A stretch of DNA of 64,000 nucleotides from contig NZ_JTHE03000109.1 in assembly GCF_000817775.3 (NCBI RefSeq), positions 1 to 64,000 on the forward strand. The letters are read 5' to 3'. Positions 45,909 to 55,893 of this stretch are shown piece after piece; within the stretch, counting starts at the first letter, position 1; each line of letters opens with the position of its first letter. The position numbers were made by a program, and so were the translations under genes. This stretch comes from Lyngbya confervoides BDU141951 (GTDB lineage: Bacteria > Cyanobacteriota > Cyanobacteriia > Thermosynechococcales > Thermosynechococcaceae). The notes under the pieces were generated by a model, which saw nothing but the letters and a program-made list of their open reading frames with translations, did not search any database and was not told where the DNA came from.

Positions 45909-46280
45909 TTAGGCGTTGGCGCCAATATTTTGAATGGCAGCGTCAACATTCGGCTGTAACGATAAAAAAGACTCTAGCCTGACCAGCTTAACTGTCTGCG
46001 TCACGCGGGGATTGGAGACAATCTGCAAAGATCCTTTTGCATTTTGTGCCTTTTTGGCCAATTGGACCAAAACGCCGAGGCCAGAGCTATCTAAAAAATC
46101 AATTTTGGACATGTCTAGGATGACATGATGCGGACTTTCATCCAGACATTTGGTCATGACCTTCCGAAAGACGGGTTCAGAAAAGGCATCTAGCAGTCCC
46201 GTTAACCGAAATAGCTGATAGTTTTCCCTGACATCGCGAGTACCTCGGAGACTGACGGTCAGGTTGAGCTGTTCTGGAAT
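45909..46280 (-). CDS. STAS-domain anti-sigma-factor antagonist, probable AUU start
   Basis: This is a single STAS domain of the SpoIIAA/RsbV type, expected to bind an anti-sigma factor or kinase and be switched by serine phosphorylation. The conserved site is [12 protein letters not shown], with the phosphorylatable Ser in DSSG. An ATG at 46157 would give only 82 residues and would remove the first beta strands. The frame stays open upstream and reads [20 protein letters not shown] then [14 protein letters not shown], a normal STAS N-terminus. No ATG, GTG or TTG is available there. The only plausible start is ATT at 46278-46280, preceded by GGAGG with a five-base spacer, which gives 123 residues. 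It lies between the LCP gene and mrnC. Confidence 0.75.
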   Translation of the reverse strand: MPEQLNLTVSLRGTRDVRENYQLFRLTGLLDAFSEPVFRKVMTKCLDESPHHVILDMSKIDFLDSSGLGVLVQLAKKAQNAKGSLQIVSNPRVTQTVKLVRLESFLSLQPNVDAAIQNIGANA

Positions 46281-46291
46281 AGTTCCCTCCC
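46278..46291 (-). promoter_or_regulatory. Strong Shine-Dalgarno preceding an ATT start codon
   Basis: On the minus strand, the sequence GGGAGGGAACTATT contains a perfect GGAGG core followed by five bases (GAACT) and then ATT. The strength and spacing of this site, together with the absence of any ATG, GTG or TTG in frame between here and the upstream TGA at 46338-46340, decide the start of the STAS gene. Confidence 0.65.
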
Positions 46292-46434
46292 TGTGGCGAA
46301 ATTCGTGACGACTTGCATACCCTTGTGCATTCTGACCTCACGCCAAGAGCCAATGGCACCTGGGATGAATTGGCCAGGAATATCGACCGACAAGTATAGA
46401 GCGTTTTGATCTTGATGTCTACCGCTAAAACAAC

Positions 46435-47997
46435 TTAAAACCGGTTGTCGTTGTAGTCATTTGGGGAGCTGTTCCAGTCCGGGGGATCGCCATATTCTTG
46501 AGACTCGTCTGAATAATCCCGATCGGATCGGTTCTCCCTGGGCTGAATAAACTCTCTAGCTTCGCGCGATTCCAACCAGTCCGTGCCTAGCCGAATGGTG
46601 AGGTCTGATTGAAGGGCACCGGTGGAGTCAACCACCAGTTCGCTTTTGGCCAGGGTTTCCTGGAGTCGGCGTCCGGCGGGGACATTGCCCCACTGGGGAA
46701 TAACCTGGGTTTTTTTAATGGGGGTTGGCCAGTCTTCGTCAACATGGACGTTGGTGTATCCCAGGTTTTGAACGTAGCTGGCCATGTAGTAAGCTGCCTC
46801 TGGGTCTGGAGTGGCGTTTTGAATATCAATGCGTAACCAGTAGTCTTGTTCCGGATCGTCGTTGGTGGCCGATTCGTAGCCCTGGGGTGGGTCAACCTCG
46901 AACTGAGCTTGCATCACTCGGTCCATTCCGGCGTAGTCCATAATCCAGTAGCTGGCATCAAATTCCTCTGGACCGCTGAATCGTCCTGGAAGCAAGGTCA
47001 TTTGCAACTGCTCCGACTTGAGCTGCAAGCTGAATTGCACCAGGGCCAGCATCTCGCCCATGCTCAGATCGGAGTCAATATATTTTTGCAAGATTCCTAA
47101 AATATGTGGAATCTTGGTCAGCATTAGCGGATTGCTGAGTTTTTTCTGTAGTGCCTTGAGCAGAATCTGTTGGCGCTGAGCCCGGCCGATATCTCCTGCT
47201 TGATCGTTACGGAAGCGTGAAAATCCCTCGGCCTGTCGGCCGTTGAGTTCTTGTAGGCCCGGTTCGAGATCAATATAAAGTCCCTGGGTTTTGTCTTCAT
47301 AAAACATCCGTTGAGGGACTAAAACTTCAACCCCACCGAGGGCGTCCACCAGTTCTCGAAAGGCTCCGGTGCTGATGCGAACATAGCGGTCAATCTGAAC
47401 ATCGTTCAGGGTATTGCTGACCACCTGAGAGGCTAGTTCTGGGCCCCCGTACCAGTTGGCGTGATTGATTTTAGTCAAGCCCACCTCTGGAATCTCCACC
47501 CGCGTATCGCGGGGAATGGAAAGGATATTGACCTTGTGGGTGCCGGGGTCAAGGCGCACCAGGAGCATGGTGTCGCTCCGGCTTTTAAAGATTTCTGGGG
47601 AACCAGGTTCGGCATCGGGATTGAGGTCAACGCCCATGACGAGGATATTGACAGGCCTGGCAATGCCGTACTGCAACCCCTCTTTGAACAGGTCGGTAAT
47701 GGAGAATGGTTGCCCATCTCCCTGGGCTTGACCGGCCCGGAAGGGGGTGATCAGGGCCAGCGAAGCGCCCAGGGCTGCGGAGAGCGTGATCACTGAGGTG
47801 AAGGTGAATCCCCACATGAGCCAACGTCCCCACTGGGGCTGAGCATTCGGTTGGCGATCGCGCTGGGACCTAGCCATTGGTTTTCGCTGCGGCGTGGCCG
47901 CGTGAGATGGACGACGCACTCGATTCCCCCGATTTGACTTAGGCCGTTTTGATTGACCCGTAGATTTGTCGCTTCCCTTGACCACACTGACTCCCAC
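46435..47997 (-). CDS. LytR-CpsA-Psr family cell-wall ligase
   Basis: LCP enzymes transfer glycopolymers from lipid carriers to peptidoglycan or other acceptors outside the membrane. The 520-residue protein begins with a basic cytoplasmic stretch (RPKSNRGNRVRRP), then one TM at about 59-85. The LCP catalytic domain spans about 115-300: VNILVMGVDLNPD, the arginine motif RSDTMLLVRLDPGTHKVNIL, and SIPRDTRVEIP. A LytR C-terminal domain follows near 385-475 (IDIQNATPDPEAAYYMASYV). An acidic, Asp/Asn/Tyr-rich tail closes the protein. It heads the minus-strand run to STAS-mrnC-rlmB and diverges from the sugar nucleotidyltransferase gene. Confidence 0.92.
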   Translation of the reverse strand: MGVSVVKGSDKSTGQSKRPKSNRGNRVRRPSHAATPQRKPMARSQRDRQPNAQPQWGRWLMWGFTFTSVITLSAALGASLALITPFRAGQAQGDGQPFSITDLFKEGLQYGIARPVNILVMGVDLNPDAEPGSPEIFKSRSDTMLLVRLDPGTHKVNILSIPRDTRVEIPEVGLTKINHANWYGGPELASQVVSNTLNDVQIDRYVRISTGAFRELVDALGGVEVLVPQRMFYEDKTQGLYIDLEPGLQELNGRQAEGFSRFRNDQAGDIGRAQRQQILLKALQKKLSNPLMLTKIPHILGILQKYIDSDLSMGEMLALVQFSLQLKSEQLQMTLLPGRFSGPEEFDASYWIMDYAGMDRVMQAQFEVDPPQGYESATNDDPEQDYWLRIDIQNATPDPEAAYYMASYVQNLGYTNVHVDEDWPTPIKKTQVIPQWGNVPAGRRLQETLAKSELVVDSTGALQSDLTIRLGTDWLESREAREFIQPRENRSDRDYSDESQEYGDPPDWNSSPNDYNDNRF

Positions 47998-48251
47998 AGC
48001 CCGTAGACGCTGAACTTGAATAACAGTTCCAGAGGGCTAGACCCTACAATTTCCGTTACCTTACCCTACCCACCCGCTTGTCTCGCCGTCGATTGAGACA
48101 ACGCTATGATTCTACACAATTGCCTTTCCCATTCCGCGACAGCTGGCCAGAGAAAGGCTGGAAATATCCAGAAGTATGAACCGGGGCTAGGCATAATGGG
48201 AAACATTACTCTCTCAACTTGATCGCCCAAAGTCTCATTCACGGAACTGCT

Positions 48252-49214
48252 ATGCAAGCTGTCATTATTGCTGGAGGAAAGGGTACCCGTTTGCGCCCTC
48301 TCACCTATCGTCGACCTAAGCCTATGTTGCCCCTTTTGGAGCGCCCTTTTTTAGATTGGATGGTAGAGCGCTGTCGCAATGTTGGCATTACGGATATTTT
48401 GATTAATATTCACTACCAAGCGGACCAAATCCGGGACTATTTTGGGGATGGTCATCAATTTGGCGTAAACATACGCTATGTCGTCGAAACAGATCCCTTA
48501 GATACCGCTGGATCGATGAAGTTGGCAGAACCCTATTTCACGGGGGATCCGCTATTGGTGTTTAACGCCGATATCTTGACCGATTTGGATTTGGCCGCGC
48601 TGATCAAGGCCCACCAAGACTCCCAAGCCGATGCGACCTTAACCTTGGCGCGGGTTGAGGATCCCACGGCTTTTGGGCTGGTGGAGCTCCAGGCCTTGGG
48701 GGCAGCGCACATCGGCCCAGTCTTAGCCTTCCGAGAGAAGCCGACGGCGCAGGAGGCGGCCCAGCTGGCCATTGATACGGTGAATGCAGGGACCTACGTT
48801 TTAAATCCGCAGATCTTTGCCCAGTATGAGATGAACCAGCCGCTCAGCTTCGAGCGCCAGGTGTTTCCGGACATTCTGAATCAGGGCAAAAAGATGATGG
48901 GCTTTATCTGGGAGGGATACTGGCTGGATCTGGGCACTCCCGCGAAATATTTGCAGGGGCAGCTGGATATGCTAACGGGGGCAATGCCCTATCAGATGCC
49001 AGCCTCCATGGGAGAGAAAAGTCCGGGCATCTGGCTGGCAGACTCCACCGTGATCGATGCAGGGGCCTCGGTGAGTAGCCCCTGCTATTTGGGCCATCGC
49101 GTTACCCTTGGCCCCAATGCTATTTTGCCCGCTGGCACCATTGTCCATGCCGATAGCTATATTGACGCTCCGGTGCAGCCTGGAATTTATAGCACTGGCA
49201 CCTTGGTGGCCTAG
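48252..49214 (+). CDS. Sugar-1-phosphate nucleotidyltransferase
   Basis: This 320-residue enzyme should make a nucleotide sugar, GDP-mannose or dTDP/UDP-glucose type, for polysaccharide synthesis. The N-terminal pyrophosphorylase signature is AVIIAGGKGTRLRPLTYRRP (Gly-rich loop plus Arg), followed by KPMLPLLERPFLDW. VFNADILTDLDL near 105 carries the metal-binding Asp. A short left-handed beta-helix of hexapeptide repeats ends the protein (STVIDAGASVSSPCYLGHRV). I start at the ATG at 48252 because the family begins just before AVIIAGG; a longer frame from 48219 adds 11 residues. Donor specificity cannot be settled. It faces carB convergently. Confidence 0.88.
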   Translation: MQAVIIAGGKGTRLRPLTYRRPKPMLPLLERPFLDWMVERCRNVGITDILINIHYQADQIRDYFGDGHQFGVNIRYVVETDPLDTAGSMKLAEPYFTGDPLLVFNADILTDLDLAALIKAHQDSQADATLTLARVEDPTAFGLVELQALGAAHIGPVLAFREKPTAQEAAQLAIDTVNAGTYVLNPQIFAQYEMNQPLSFERQVFPDILNQGKKMMGFIWEGYWLDLGTPAKYLQGQLDMLTGAMPYQMPASMGEKSPGIWLADSTVIDAGASVSSPCYLGHRVTLGPNAILPAGTIVHADSYIDAPVQPGIYSTGTLVA

Positions 49215-49241
49215 AGGTCCGGGAGGATCTGAGGCTCCAAG

Positions 49242-49298
49242 GGAGGCACTCTGGAGGCACTCTGGAGGGACGATGGCCTGGGACGATGGCCTGGGACG
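49242..49298. repeat. Two adjacent short tandem repeats in an 85-bp spacer
   Basis: GGAGGCACTCT is repeated at 49242-49252 and 49253-49263, with a partial third copy (GGAGG) to 49268. Directly next to it, ACGATGGCCTGGG is repeated at 49270-49282 and 49283-49295, followed by ACG. Together they fill most of the spacer between the convergent nucleotidyltransferase and carB genes. Neither forms an evident hairpin. Confidence 0.95.
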
Positions 49299-49299
49299 C

Positions 49300-52200
49300 T
49301 TAGGCAGACATGGCCGCATGGTACTCTTGCACCGATTGCACCCCCATTGGGTCTGACTGTAGGGCACGAATGGCGGCGATAGTGGCCTTAGCCCCTGCCA
49401 GGGTGGTCACCATGGGGACTTTATAATCCAGCGCAGAGCGGCGAATTAAACGACCATCGGCCTGGGCTTCGCTGCCGGAAGGCGTATTAATAATAAAGTG
49501 GACCTGCTCATTTTTTATCCAATCCAGAACATGGGGGCGCCCTTCGTGGAGCTTAAACACAAGGTCTACCTCTACCCCTTCCGCCTGCAGGACGTTGCGG
49601 GTGCCTTCCGTGGCAATCACTTTAAAGCCTAAATCCATGAACTCCCGCACAATCGGGACCACGGCTTGCTTATCCCGGTCGTTCAGGGATACAAAAATTG
49701 TGCCCTGGAGGGGAAGATCCTGATGGGCGGATAGCTGAGATTTGGCAAAGGCATGGCCAAAGTTTTGATCAATGCCCATGGCTTCTCCGGTGGACCGCAT
49801 TTCAGGCCCGAGGATGACATCGGTGCCTGCGAATTTACTGAAGGGTAACACCGCTTCCTTAACCGCAACGTGGTTGGGAATCTGCTCGCTGGTAATCCCT
49901 AGGTCGGTCAGGGTTTTCCCAGACATGAGGCGGGCCGCAATTTGGGCTAAGGGCAGTCCCACCGCCTTTGAGACAAAGGGAACGGTGCGGGAGGCGCGAG
50001 GGTTGGCTTCTAAAATGTACACTTGATGGCCCTGGACCGCGAATTGTAGATTCATCAGGCCAATGACGCTGAGTTCTTGGGCGAGTTGGGTCGACCAGGT
50101 TCGGATGGTGTTCAGGGTCGCTTCGCTTAAGGAAAAGGTGGGAATGGAACAAGCAGAGTCTCCAGAGTGAATTCCGGCCTGTTCGATGTGCTCCATAATT
50201 CCGCCAATCACCACCCGTTGGGTATGGTCCGCGATGGCATCTACGTCCACCTCAATAGCATTTTCCAAGAACTTATCAATCAAGATGGGATGATCTGGCT
50301 CCACCTGAACCGCATAGGTCATGTAGCGCTCTAGCTCCGCATCGGAATAGACAATTTCCATGGCTCGTCCCCCCAGGACGTAGCTGGGGCGAACCACCAC
50401 CGGGTATTGGATGCGCTGGGCAATGCGGAGCGCCTCTTCGTAGCTGCGGGCGATGCCATTGGGAGGCTGGGCAATATTTAACTTGCGCAGGATAGCTTCA
50501 AATCGCTCCCGATCTTCGGCAATGTCAATGGAGTCGGGGGAAGTCCCCCAAATTTTAGGGAGGTGAAGGACTCCCTGCTGTTCCTGCGTTTGCAGATATT
50601 CCTGGAGTGGCACGGCTAACTTTAACGGCGTTTGCCCTCCAAACTGGATAATGATTCCCTCTGGATTTTCCGCTTCGATAATGTTTAAAACATCCTCACG
50701 GGTGAGGGGCTCAAAGTAGAGGCGATCGCTGGTGTCGTAGTCGGTGGAAACCGTTTCCGGGTTGGAGTTGACCATGATGGTTTCAAACCCGTCGTCCTGG
50801 AGGGCGTAGGAGGCATGGCAGCAGCAGTAGTCAAACTCAATGCCCTGGCCAATCCGGTTCGGCCCTGATCCTAAAATCATCACCTTGCGGCCATCGGAGG
50901 GCAGCACCTCGGAGTCGTGTTCGTAGGTGGAATAGTAGTAGGGGGTAAGGGCCTCAAACTCTGCAGCGCAGGTGTCCACGGTTTTGTAGGCGGGCACCAC
51001 CTGGAGCGATTTGCGATACTGACGCACCTGCTCCTCCTGGGTATGAGTGGCATAGGCAATTTGGCGATCGCTAAAGCCTTTTTGCTTAATTTGCCAGAGG
51101 GTGTCGGCATCTAGGCTCTCCAGGCTTTGGCTGCGTAAAAAGGTTTCGGTCTGCAGTAAATCTGCGAGTTGACGCAAAAACCAGGGATCAATGCCCGTAA
51201 CTTTATAAATCTCTTCAATGCCCATCCCGGACTGCATGGCGTGGCGCAGGGTAAAGATGCGGTCGGGGTTAGGCGTGAGCAGCCCTGCTCGAATCTGCTC
51301 ATGGCTGGGCAGATCCTCATCGCCATCGCAGCCCCAGCCGAAGCGCCCGGTTTCCAGCGATCGCAGCGCCTTTTGAAAGGATTCCTGGAAGGTGCGGCCA
51401 ATGGCCATTGCCTCTCCCACCGATTTCATCTGTGTGGTCAGAACCGGCTGGGCTCCAGGGAATTTTTCAAAGGCAAACCGGGGAATTTTCGTCACCACAT
51501 AGTCAATGGTGGGTTCAAAGCTGGCGGGGGTTTTTTGCGTAATGTCGTTGGGAATTTCGTCCAGGGTGTAGCCCACGGCGAGTTTAGCGGCAAACTTAGC
51601 GATTGGAAATCCCGTGGCCTTAGAGGCCAGGGCCGAGGATCGCGAGACCCGCGGATTCATCTCAATCACCACCACGTCCCCAGTTTTGGGGTCCACCGCA
51701 AACTGAATATTCGATCCGCCCGTTTCAACGCCAATTTCTCGAATAATCTTAATCGAGGCGTCTCGAAGACGCTGATACTCTTTATCTGTGAGGGTTTGGG
51801 CCGGAGCGACGGTGATGGAGTCTCCGGTATGAACCCCCATGGGGTCAATATTTTCAATCGAGCAGATAATCACCACATTATCGGCCAGATCCCGCATCAC
51901 CTCTAGCTCGTATTCCTTCCAGCCAATGAGGGATTTTTCGACCAGAATTTGGGTGACCGGGCTGGCATCGAGACCAGACTGGGCAATGAGCTCAAATTCT
52001 TCCTGGTTATAGGCAATTCCGCCCCCTGTGCCGCCCAGGGTAAAGGCAGGGCGAATAATCAATGGGTAGGAACCAATCTCCTTGGCAATTGATCGGGCTT
52101 CATCGAGTGAGGTGGCCAACCCAGAGGGACAGCTATTGAGGCCAATGCGATCCATGGCATCGCGGAACAGCCTGCGGTCTTCGGCCATTTGGATAGCTGG

Positions 52201-52560
52201 GAGCTTGGCCCCGATTAATTCCACCTGGTGCTTTTCCAGGACGCCAGACTCAGCTAGGGCCACGGCGATATTAAGGGCTGTTTGACCGCCCATGGTGGGC
52301 AGCAGCGCATCGGGCCTCTCTTTTTCAATGACTTTTTCCACCATTTCCGGCGTGAGCGGCTCAATGTAGGTTTTGTCCGCTGTATCCGGGTCTGTCATGA
52401 TGGTGGCCGGGTTGGAGTTGATCAGCACCACCTCATAGCCTTCTTCCCTGAGCGCTTTACAGGCCTGGGTGCCTGAATAATCAAATTCACAGGCCTGGCC
52501 AATCACAATGGGGCCGGAGCCAATGAGCAATATTTTCCTGAGATCGTTGCGGCGAGGCAT
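49300..52560 (-). CDS. Carbamoyl-phosphate synthase large subunit
   Basis: CarB makes carbamoyl phosphate from bicarbonate, ATP and CarA-delivered ammonia for arginine and pyrimidine synthesis. The 1086-residue protein has the two homologous ATP-grasp halves. The first is marked by [21 protein letters not shown] at the start and by [20 protein letters not shown] near 300. The second is marked by [19 protein letters not shown] near 565 and by [18 protein letters not shown] near 845. An MGS-like allosteric domain ends the chain ([18 protein letters not shown]). Length is normal. No carA is in the window. It diverges from no close neighbour and is followed convergently by the nucleotidyltransferase. 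Confidence 0.97.
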   Translation of the reverse strand: MPRRNDLRKILLIGSGPIVIGQACEFDYSGTQACKALREEGYEVVLINSNPATIMTDPDTADKTYIEPLTPEMVEKVIEKERPDALLPTMGGQTALNIAVALAESGVLEKHQVELIGAKLPAIQMAEDRRLFRDAMDRIGLNSCPSGLATSLDEARSIAKEIGSYPLIIRPAFTLGGTGGGIAYNQEEFELIAQSGLDASPVTQILVEKSLIGWKEYELEVMRDLADNVVIICSIENIDPMGVHTGDSITVAPAQTLTDKEYQRLRDASIKIIREIGVETGGSNIQFAVDPKTGDVVVIEMNPRVSRSSALASKATGFPIAKFAAKLAVGYTLDEIPNDITQKTPASFEPTIDYVVTKIPRFAFEKFPGAQPVLTTQMKSVGEAMAIGRTFQESFQKALRSLETGRFGWGCDGDEDLPSHEQIRAGLLTPNPDRIFTLRHAMQSGMGIEEIYKVTGIDPWFLRQLADLLQTETFLRSQSLESLDADTLWQIKQKGFSDRQIAYATHTQEEQVRQYRKSLQVVPAYKTVDTCAAEFEALTPYYYSTYEHDSEVLPSDGRKVMILGSGPNRIGQGIEFDYCCCHASYALQDDGFETIMVNSNPETVSTDYDTSDRLYFEPLTREDVLNIIEAENPEGIIIQFGGQTPLKLAVPLQEYLQTQEQQGVLHLPKIWGTSPDSIDIAEDRERFEAILRKLNIAQPPNGIARSYEEALRIAQRIQYPVVVRPSYVLGGRAMEIVYSDAELERYMTYAVQVEPDHPILIDKFLENAIEVDVDAIADHTQRVVIGGIMEHIEQAGIHSGDSACSIPTFSLSEATLNTIRTWSTQLAQELSVIGLMNLQFAVQGHQVYILEANPRASRTVPFVSKAVGLPLAQIAARLMSGKTLTDLGITSEQIPNHVAVKEAVLPFSKFAGTDVILGPEMRSTGEAMGIDQNFGHAFAKSQLSAHQDLPLQGTIFVSLNDRDKQAVVPIVREFMDLGFKVIATEGTRNVLQAEGVEVDLVFKLHEGRPHVLDWIKNEQVHFIINTPSGSEAQADGRLIRRSALDYKVPMVTTLAGAKATIAAIRALQSDPMGVQSVQEYHAAMSA

Positions 52561-52718
52561 AGGTTTTTTTGTGAGTGCGCGTAATAAGGGGTGGACAGAC
52601 CCTTGACAGTCCGGGAAGAGATTGTTCTAGGCCAAACTCTCCCAAAGATTGTGACATCCTCTGGGGGCGATCGCTACTGGTGAAATCGAGTTATTTTCTG
52701 AACCTTTGGGGGATCGCG

Positions 52719-53588
52719 CTACATCGTGCCCCGGAACAGCCCCTGGGGGCGCAAGAGCAGCACCAAAATCATCACCACGAGGGGAATCGCTAGCTTATAT
52801 TGTTCGGGAAGCCAGTAAATTCCCACATCCTGGGTAATGCCGATCACAAAAGCTCCGGCAATCGCGCCGTAGGGGTTGCCAATGCCCCCCAGAATCACCG
52901 CAGCAAATAGGGGAAGGATTAAAAACCAGCCCATATTGGGGTTGAGATTGTTAATGAGTCCGTACATACTGCCGCTCAAGGCTGTCAGTCCTCCGGCAAG
53001 CACCCAGGTGGCGATCACCACCTGCTGCACGTCGATGCCGGAAACACGGGCCAGGTCAATATCATCGGCCACTGCCCGCATGGCTTTGCCGAGTTTGGTG
53101 TTTTGCAGCAAAATGTGCAGGCCAATCACGGTCACAATGGACATCCCAATCACGATGAGACTGTAGTAGCGAATTTGAAAGGCGCCAAAGTTAACGGCAG
53201 TGGGCACCGGCAGGTCATAGTTTTTGGTGGAGCTGCCCCAGAAGAAAATGACGGCGTTGCGAATAAACAGCCCTAACCCAATGGAGATAATCATTAAGGT
53301 TGTGGAGGTCACCCCTTGATCGCGCATGGGTTTCCAGATCAGGCCTTCGCAAAGGAGGACGCCTACAATGGCGATCGCGCTGCCCCCGATAAAGGCCAGG
53401 ACAATATTCACTCCTAGGCTGTTGATCAGCAGACTGAAGTAGGCTCCGGCGGTCAGAATATCCCCGTGGGCAAAGTTGGGTAGGCGCAGAATCCCAAAGG
53501 TAAGGGTGAGGCCGACAGCGGCGAGGGCAATGATGCTGCCGACGGCGATCCCGTTGATGGCGTATTGGGTAAGGGTAACCAGATCCAT
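52719..53588 (-). CDS. LivH-type ABC permease
   Basis: This 289-residue permease is the LivH/BraD partner type of branched-chain amino acid uptake. It has about eight hydrophobic segments. Landmarks are NGIAVGSIIALAAVGLTLTFGILRL then NFAHGDILTAGAYFSL near residues 11-55 (quoted in parts), the EAA-like loop TKLGKAMRAVADDIDLARVSGID near 165-190, and GGIGNPYGAIAGAFVIGI near 235-255. I use the ATG at 53588 (MDLVTLTQYAING); a longer frame to 53660 adds a Pro/His-rich leader without family support. It is a monocistronic-looking gene 12 kb from the LivM-LivG operon, with which it may form one transporter. Confidence 0.88.
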   Translation of the reverse strand: MDLVTLTQYAINGIAVGSIIALAAVGLTLTFGILRLPNFAHGDILTAGAYFSLLINSLGVNIVLAFIGGSAIAIVGVLLCEGLIWKPMRDQGVTSTTLMIISIGLGLFIRNAVIFFWGSSTKNYDLPVPTAVNFGAFQIRYYSLIVIGMSIVTVIGLHILLQNTKLGKAMRAVADDIDLARVSGIDVQQVVIATWVLAGGLTALSGSMYGLINNLNPNMGWFLILPLFAAVILGGIGNPYGAIAGAFVIGITQDVGIYWLPEQYKLAIPLVVMILVLLLRPQGLFRGTM

Positions 53589-53994
53589 GCGTTTGTGTTG
53601 GTGCGGTGAGGGAGGGTAGGAGGTCGGGGGAAACCGCTTAAACCCTACGCAAGGGTACATCGCTGGGTGATTTGCTTCAACCCTGACTCGTGAGTTGGGC
53701 TGAAAGACAGCCGTTGCGAGGTCGATTAAAAATGGTGTGAGGTTTGACTTTTTTTATCGCAGCGACTGCCCTCCAACGGGAGTCCTGATGCTGGAGATCG
53801 AAACGGGTGAGGTTAAAGCGGGTGCATCCTATTGGCTGAGGTCGGGGCGATGGGTGCAAAGGACGCCTGTGTTACTGAGGATAGGGCAGTCCAGCGTGTG
53901 GTTTGAATGCTCTCATCTGCTGGGCTGACATCAGTGCCGAGAGATTAACCAGCCATATTCTCGGTAACTTACAGGCTAGACATGGAATTGAGCG
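53589..53994. other. Spacer between LivH-type and TPR genes
   Basis: No gene is supported in this 406-bp stretch. Open frames at 53677-53859 (minus) and 53737-53928 (plus) look like chance frames. The region marks the change from housekeeping genes to the ATPase/TPR island. No repeat, tRNA or integrase site was found by eye. Confidence 0.5.
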
Positions 53995-55893
53995 CTACAT
54001 CAGCCATAGACCTACCTGGGGCAGTGTTTGCGATCGCGTTGCCAGAATCTGCTTCAGCAGATTCTGGGTCAGGGGGTTATCAGACAGGATAGATGCCTGT
54101 CCTGCATCGATCACTTTTTTGAGAAAGGTCATAAAATTTTGTTCGCAGGCCCGCGTCTGCGGATGATCTTTGCCGAGCTGCTGACGGAGGATGGAAAGCG
54201 ATCGCAGGTACAGGAGTTCAGCTTTGTCGTATTGTTTTTGCTTGCAGTAAAGTCCTGCTAGATTATTGAGGTTGGTGGCTACGTCAGGGTGATGCTTCCC
54301 TAAGGTTTTTTCTAGAATTTCAAGCGATCGCAGGTAGAGTGGCTCGGCTTCACGGTCACGTTCTTGAGCTTGATGGAGTTCTGCTAGGTTATTTAGCACC
54401 TTTGCCACGATAGGATGGTCTGTTCCTAGCTGATGCTCCAAAATTTCCAGCGATCGCAGGTAGATCGGCTCAGATTGACAATATTTCCTTTGTCTTCGGT
54501 ACAGTTCGGCCAAGCTGTTCAGAGAGCTGCCGACTAAAGGATGATTTGCACCCAATGCATTTTCCCGGATTTCAATTGAGCGCAGGTAGAGCGATTCGGC
54601 TTCACTGTGGTACCCTTTCCTATCGCAGAGTATTGCTAAATTGTTCAGGCAGGTAGCCACAGTAGGGTGATTTTGCCCTAATTGCTGTTCCAAAATACTG
54701 AGTGACTGTCGATAAAGTGATTCAGCCTCGTCGTAGCGTCCTTGTTGACTGCACAGCCCTGCAAAATTGATTAAAAAGACTGCCACATCAGGATGACTGC
54801 TCCCTAGAGTCTTTTCCAAGATCTTCAGCGATCGCGAGTAGAGTGCTTCGGCTTCGCTGTAACGTCCCTGAGATTGGTAGAGTAACGCTAGATTCTGCAG
54901 GCAGGTAGCCACGTTGGGATGGCTTTTGCCTAGCTGCATTTCTGTGATTTCAAGGGCTCTGGTATAGAGCTGTTCTGTATTACTGTTGCGTCCTTGAGAT
55001 TGGTAAAGCAAAGCTAAATTGTTAAGACTGGCAGCCACTTCAAGATGATCTTGGCCCCAACGATGGCATCGTAAACTCAGGGCTTTTTTTAGGAGGGGCT
55101 CTGCTGCTGCGTATCGCCCTTGAGTTTGATACAAACGGCCTAAGCGATCGAGACTATGGGCTAACTCTGGAGAATCCGAAGCCTGAATTCGGCTCAAAAA
55201 TCCCTCGAATCTAGAGGTGATATCGTGCAGGTCTTTTTGGGCGTTGACTGCGGCTAAGGCTTCCAGAGCCGGCAGCAAATTAAACTTCAGCAATTCCTCG
55301 TGTGCAGCCCCTGCAGTTAGCCCTTGTTCAAACCGCTGAAGGAGGAACTCTGCGCGTTGGCGGGCATCCTCAATGTTGCCAGTTTCCCCAGTCATTTCTA
55401 GCACCGAAGGTTCTGTTGCGATCGCTTCTGTTAACCGCAGGCGCGGGTTGAACCAGCTCATTAAATCCGGCATGGCGAACTGAGCTGCATCATAAAAAAC
55501 TGGGGTCATCCACCAAATTTGTCGTAAAGGACGCTCGGCGAAGCGCTCCCGATTGAAGTTCAACGCCAGCATCGCATCCTGCAACGGCACTCCTATCCGA
55601 AACGCGGTTGAAAACCCATGAATGGAAACCACGCCGCTGGAGCGTTGATCCAGTTCTGCCAGTATGTAATCCACAATTTCCATCGGCTCTCGGTAGGTCG
55701 GCAACTGAAGTTCAGCGAAGGGGATCTGCTGGTGGTCAAGCTCCGTTTTTAAGCAGGCGATCACCTGCTGGCGTGAAAACTCCGAACTGAATTCCACCCG
55801 TGCCATTCCAGCCTCAGCATGTTGTGCCCACAACAACAGCCGCGCCGAAATATCGGCGATCGAACCCATGGGCGGGGAATCAGAGAGTGCCAC
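53995..55893 (-). CDS. TPR protein with eight 42-residue repeats
   Basis: This is a 632-residue protein. Residues 1-~225 form a globular region without a Walker A motif. It includes HGFSTAFRIGVPLQDAMLAL and RQIWWMTPVFYDAAQFAMPDL, which resembles the degenerate ATPase-associated N-termini of some large cyanobacterial TPR proteins (family-level impression only). From ~255 to ~595 there are eight full kinesin-light-chain-like TPRs of 42 residues plus a partial ninth, with consensus HPDVATSLNNLAGLYQSQGR and YSEAEPLYLRSLEILEKQLG. These are protein-interaction surfaces. The start codon lies inside the 3' end of the upstream truncated ATPase gene (14-bp overlap), so the two are coupled. No enzymatic effector domain is seen. 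Confidence 0.75.
   Translation of the reverse strand: MALSDSPPMGSIADISARLLLWAQHAEAGMARVEFSSEFSRQQVIACLKTELDHQQIPFAELQLPTYREPMEIVDYILAELDQRSSGVVSIHGFSTAFRIGVPLQDAMLALNFNRERFAERPLRQIWWMTPVFYDAAQFAMPDLMSWFNPRLRLTEAIATEPSVLEMTGETGNIEDARQRAEFLLQRFEQGLTAGAAHEELLKFNLLPALEALAAVNAQKDLHDITSRFEGFLSRIQASDSPELAHSLDRLGRLYQTQGRYAAAEPLLKKALSLRCHRWGQDHLEVAASLNNLALLYQSQGRNSNTEQLYTRALEITEMQLGKSHPNVATCLQNLALLYQSQGRYSEAEALYSRSLKILEKTLGSSHPDVAVFLINFAGLCSQQGRYDEAESLYRQSLSILEQQLGQNHPTVATCLNNLAILCDRKGYHSEAESLYLRSIEIRENALGANHPLVGSSLNSLAELYRRQRKYCQSEPIYLRSLEILEHQLGTDHPIVAKVLNNLAELHQAQERDREAEPLYLRSLEILEKTLGKHHPDVATNLNNLAGLYCKQKQYDKAELLYLRSLSILRQQLGKDHPQTRACEQNFMTFLKKVIDAGQASILSDNPLTQNLLKQILATRSQTLPQVGLWLM

Noticed and set aside
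53589-53994. tRNA gene as an integration site for the ATPase island
   Set aside because: No cloverleaf or T-arm consensus could be found by eye in this gap or the one after 60095.
53995-55893. DNA-level repeats of 126 bp as a mobile or CRISPR element
   Set aside because: They encode successive TPRs in one open frame and diverge as protein repeats do.
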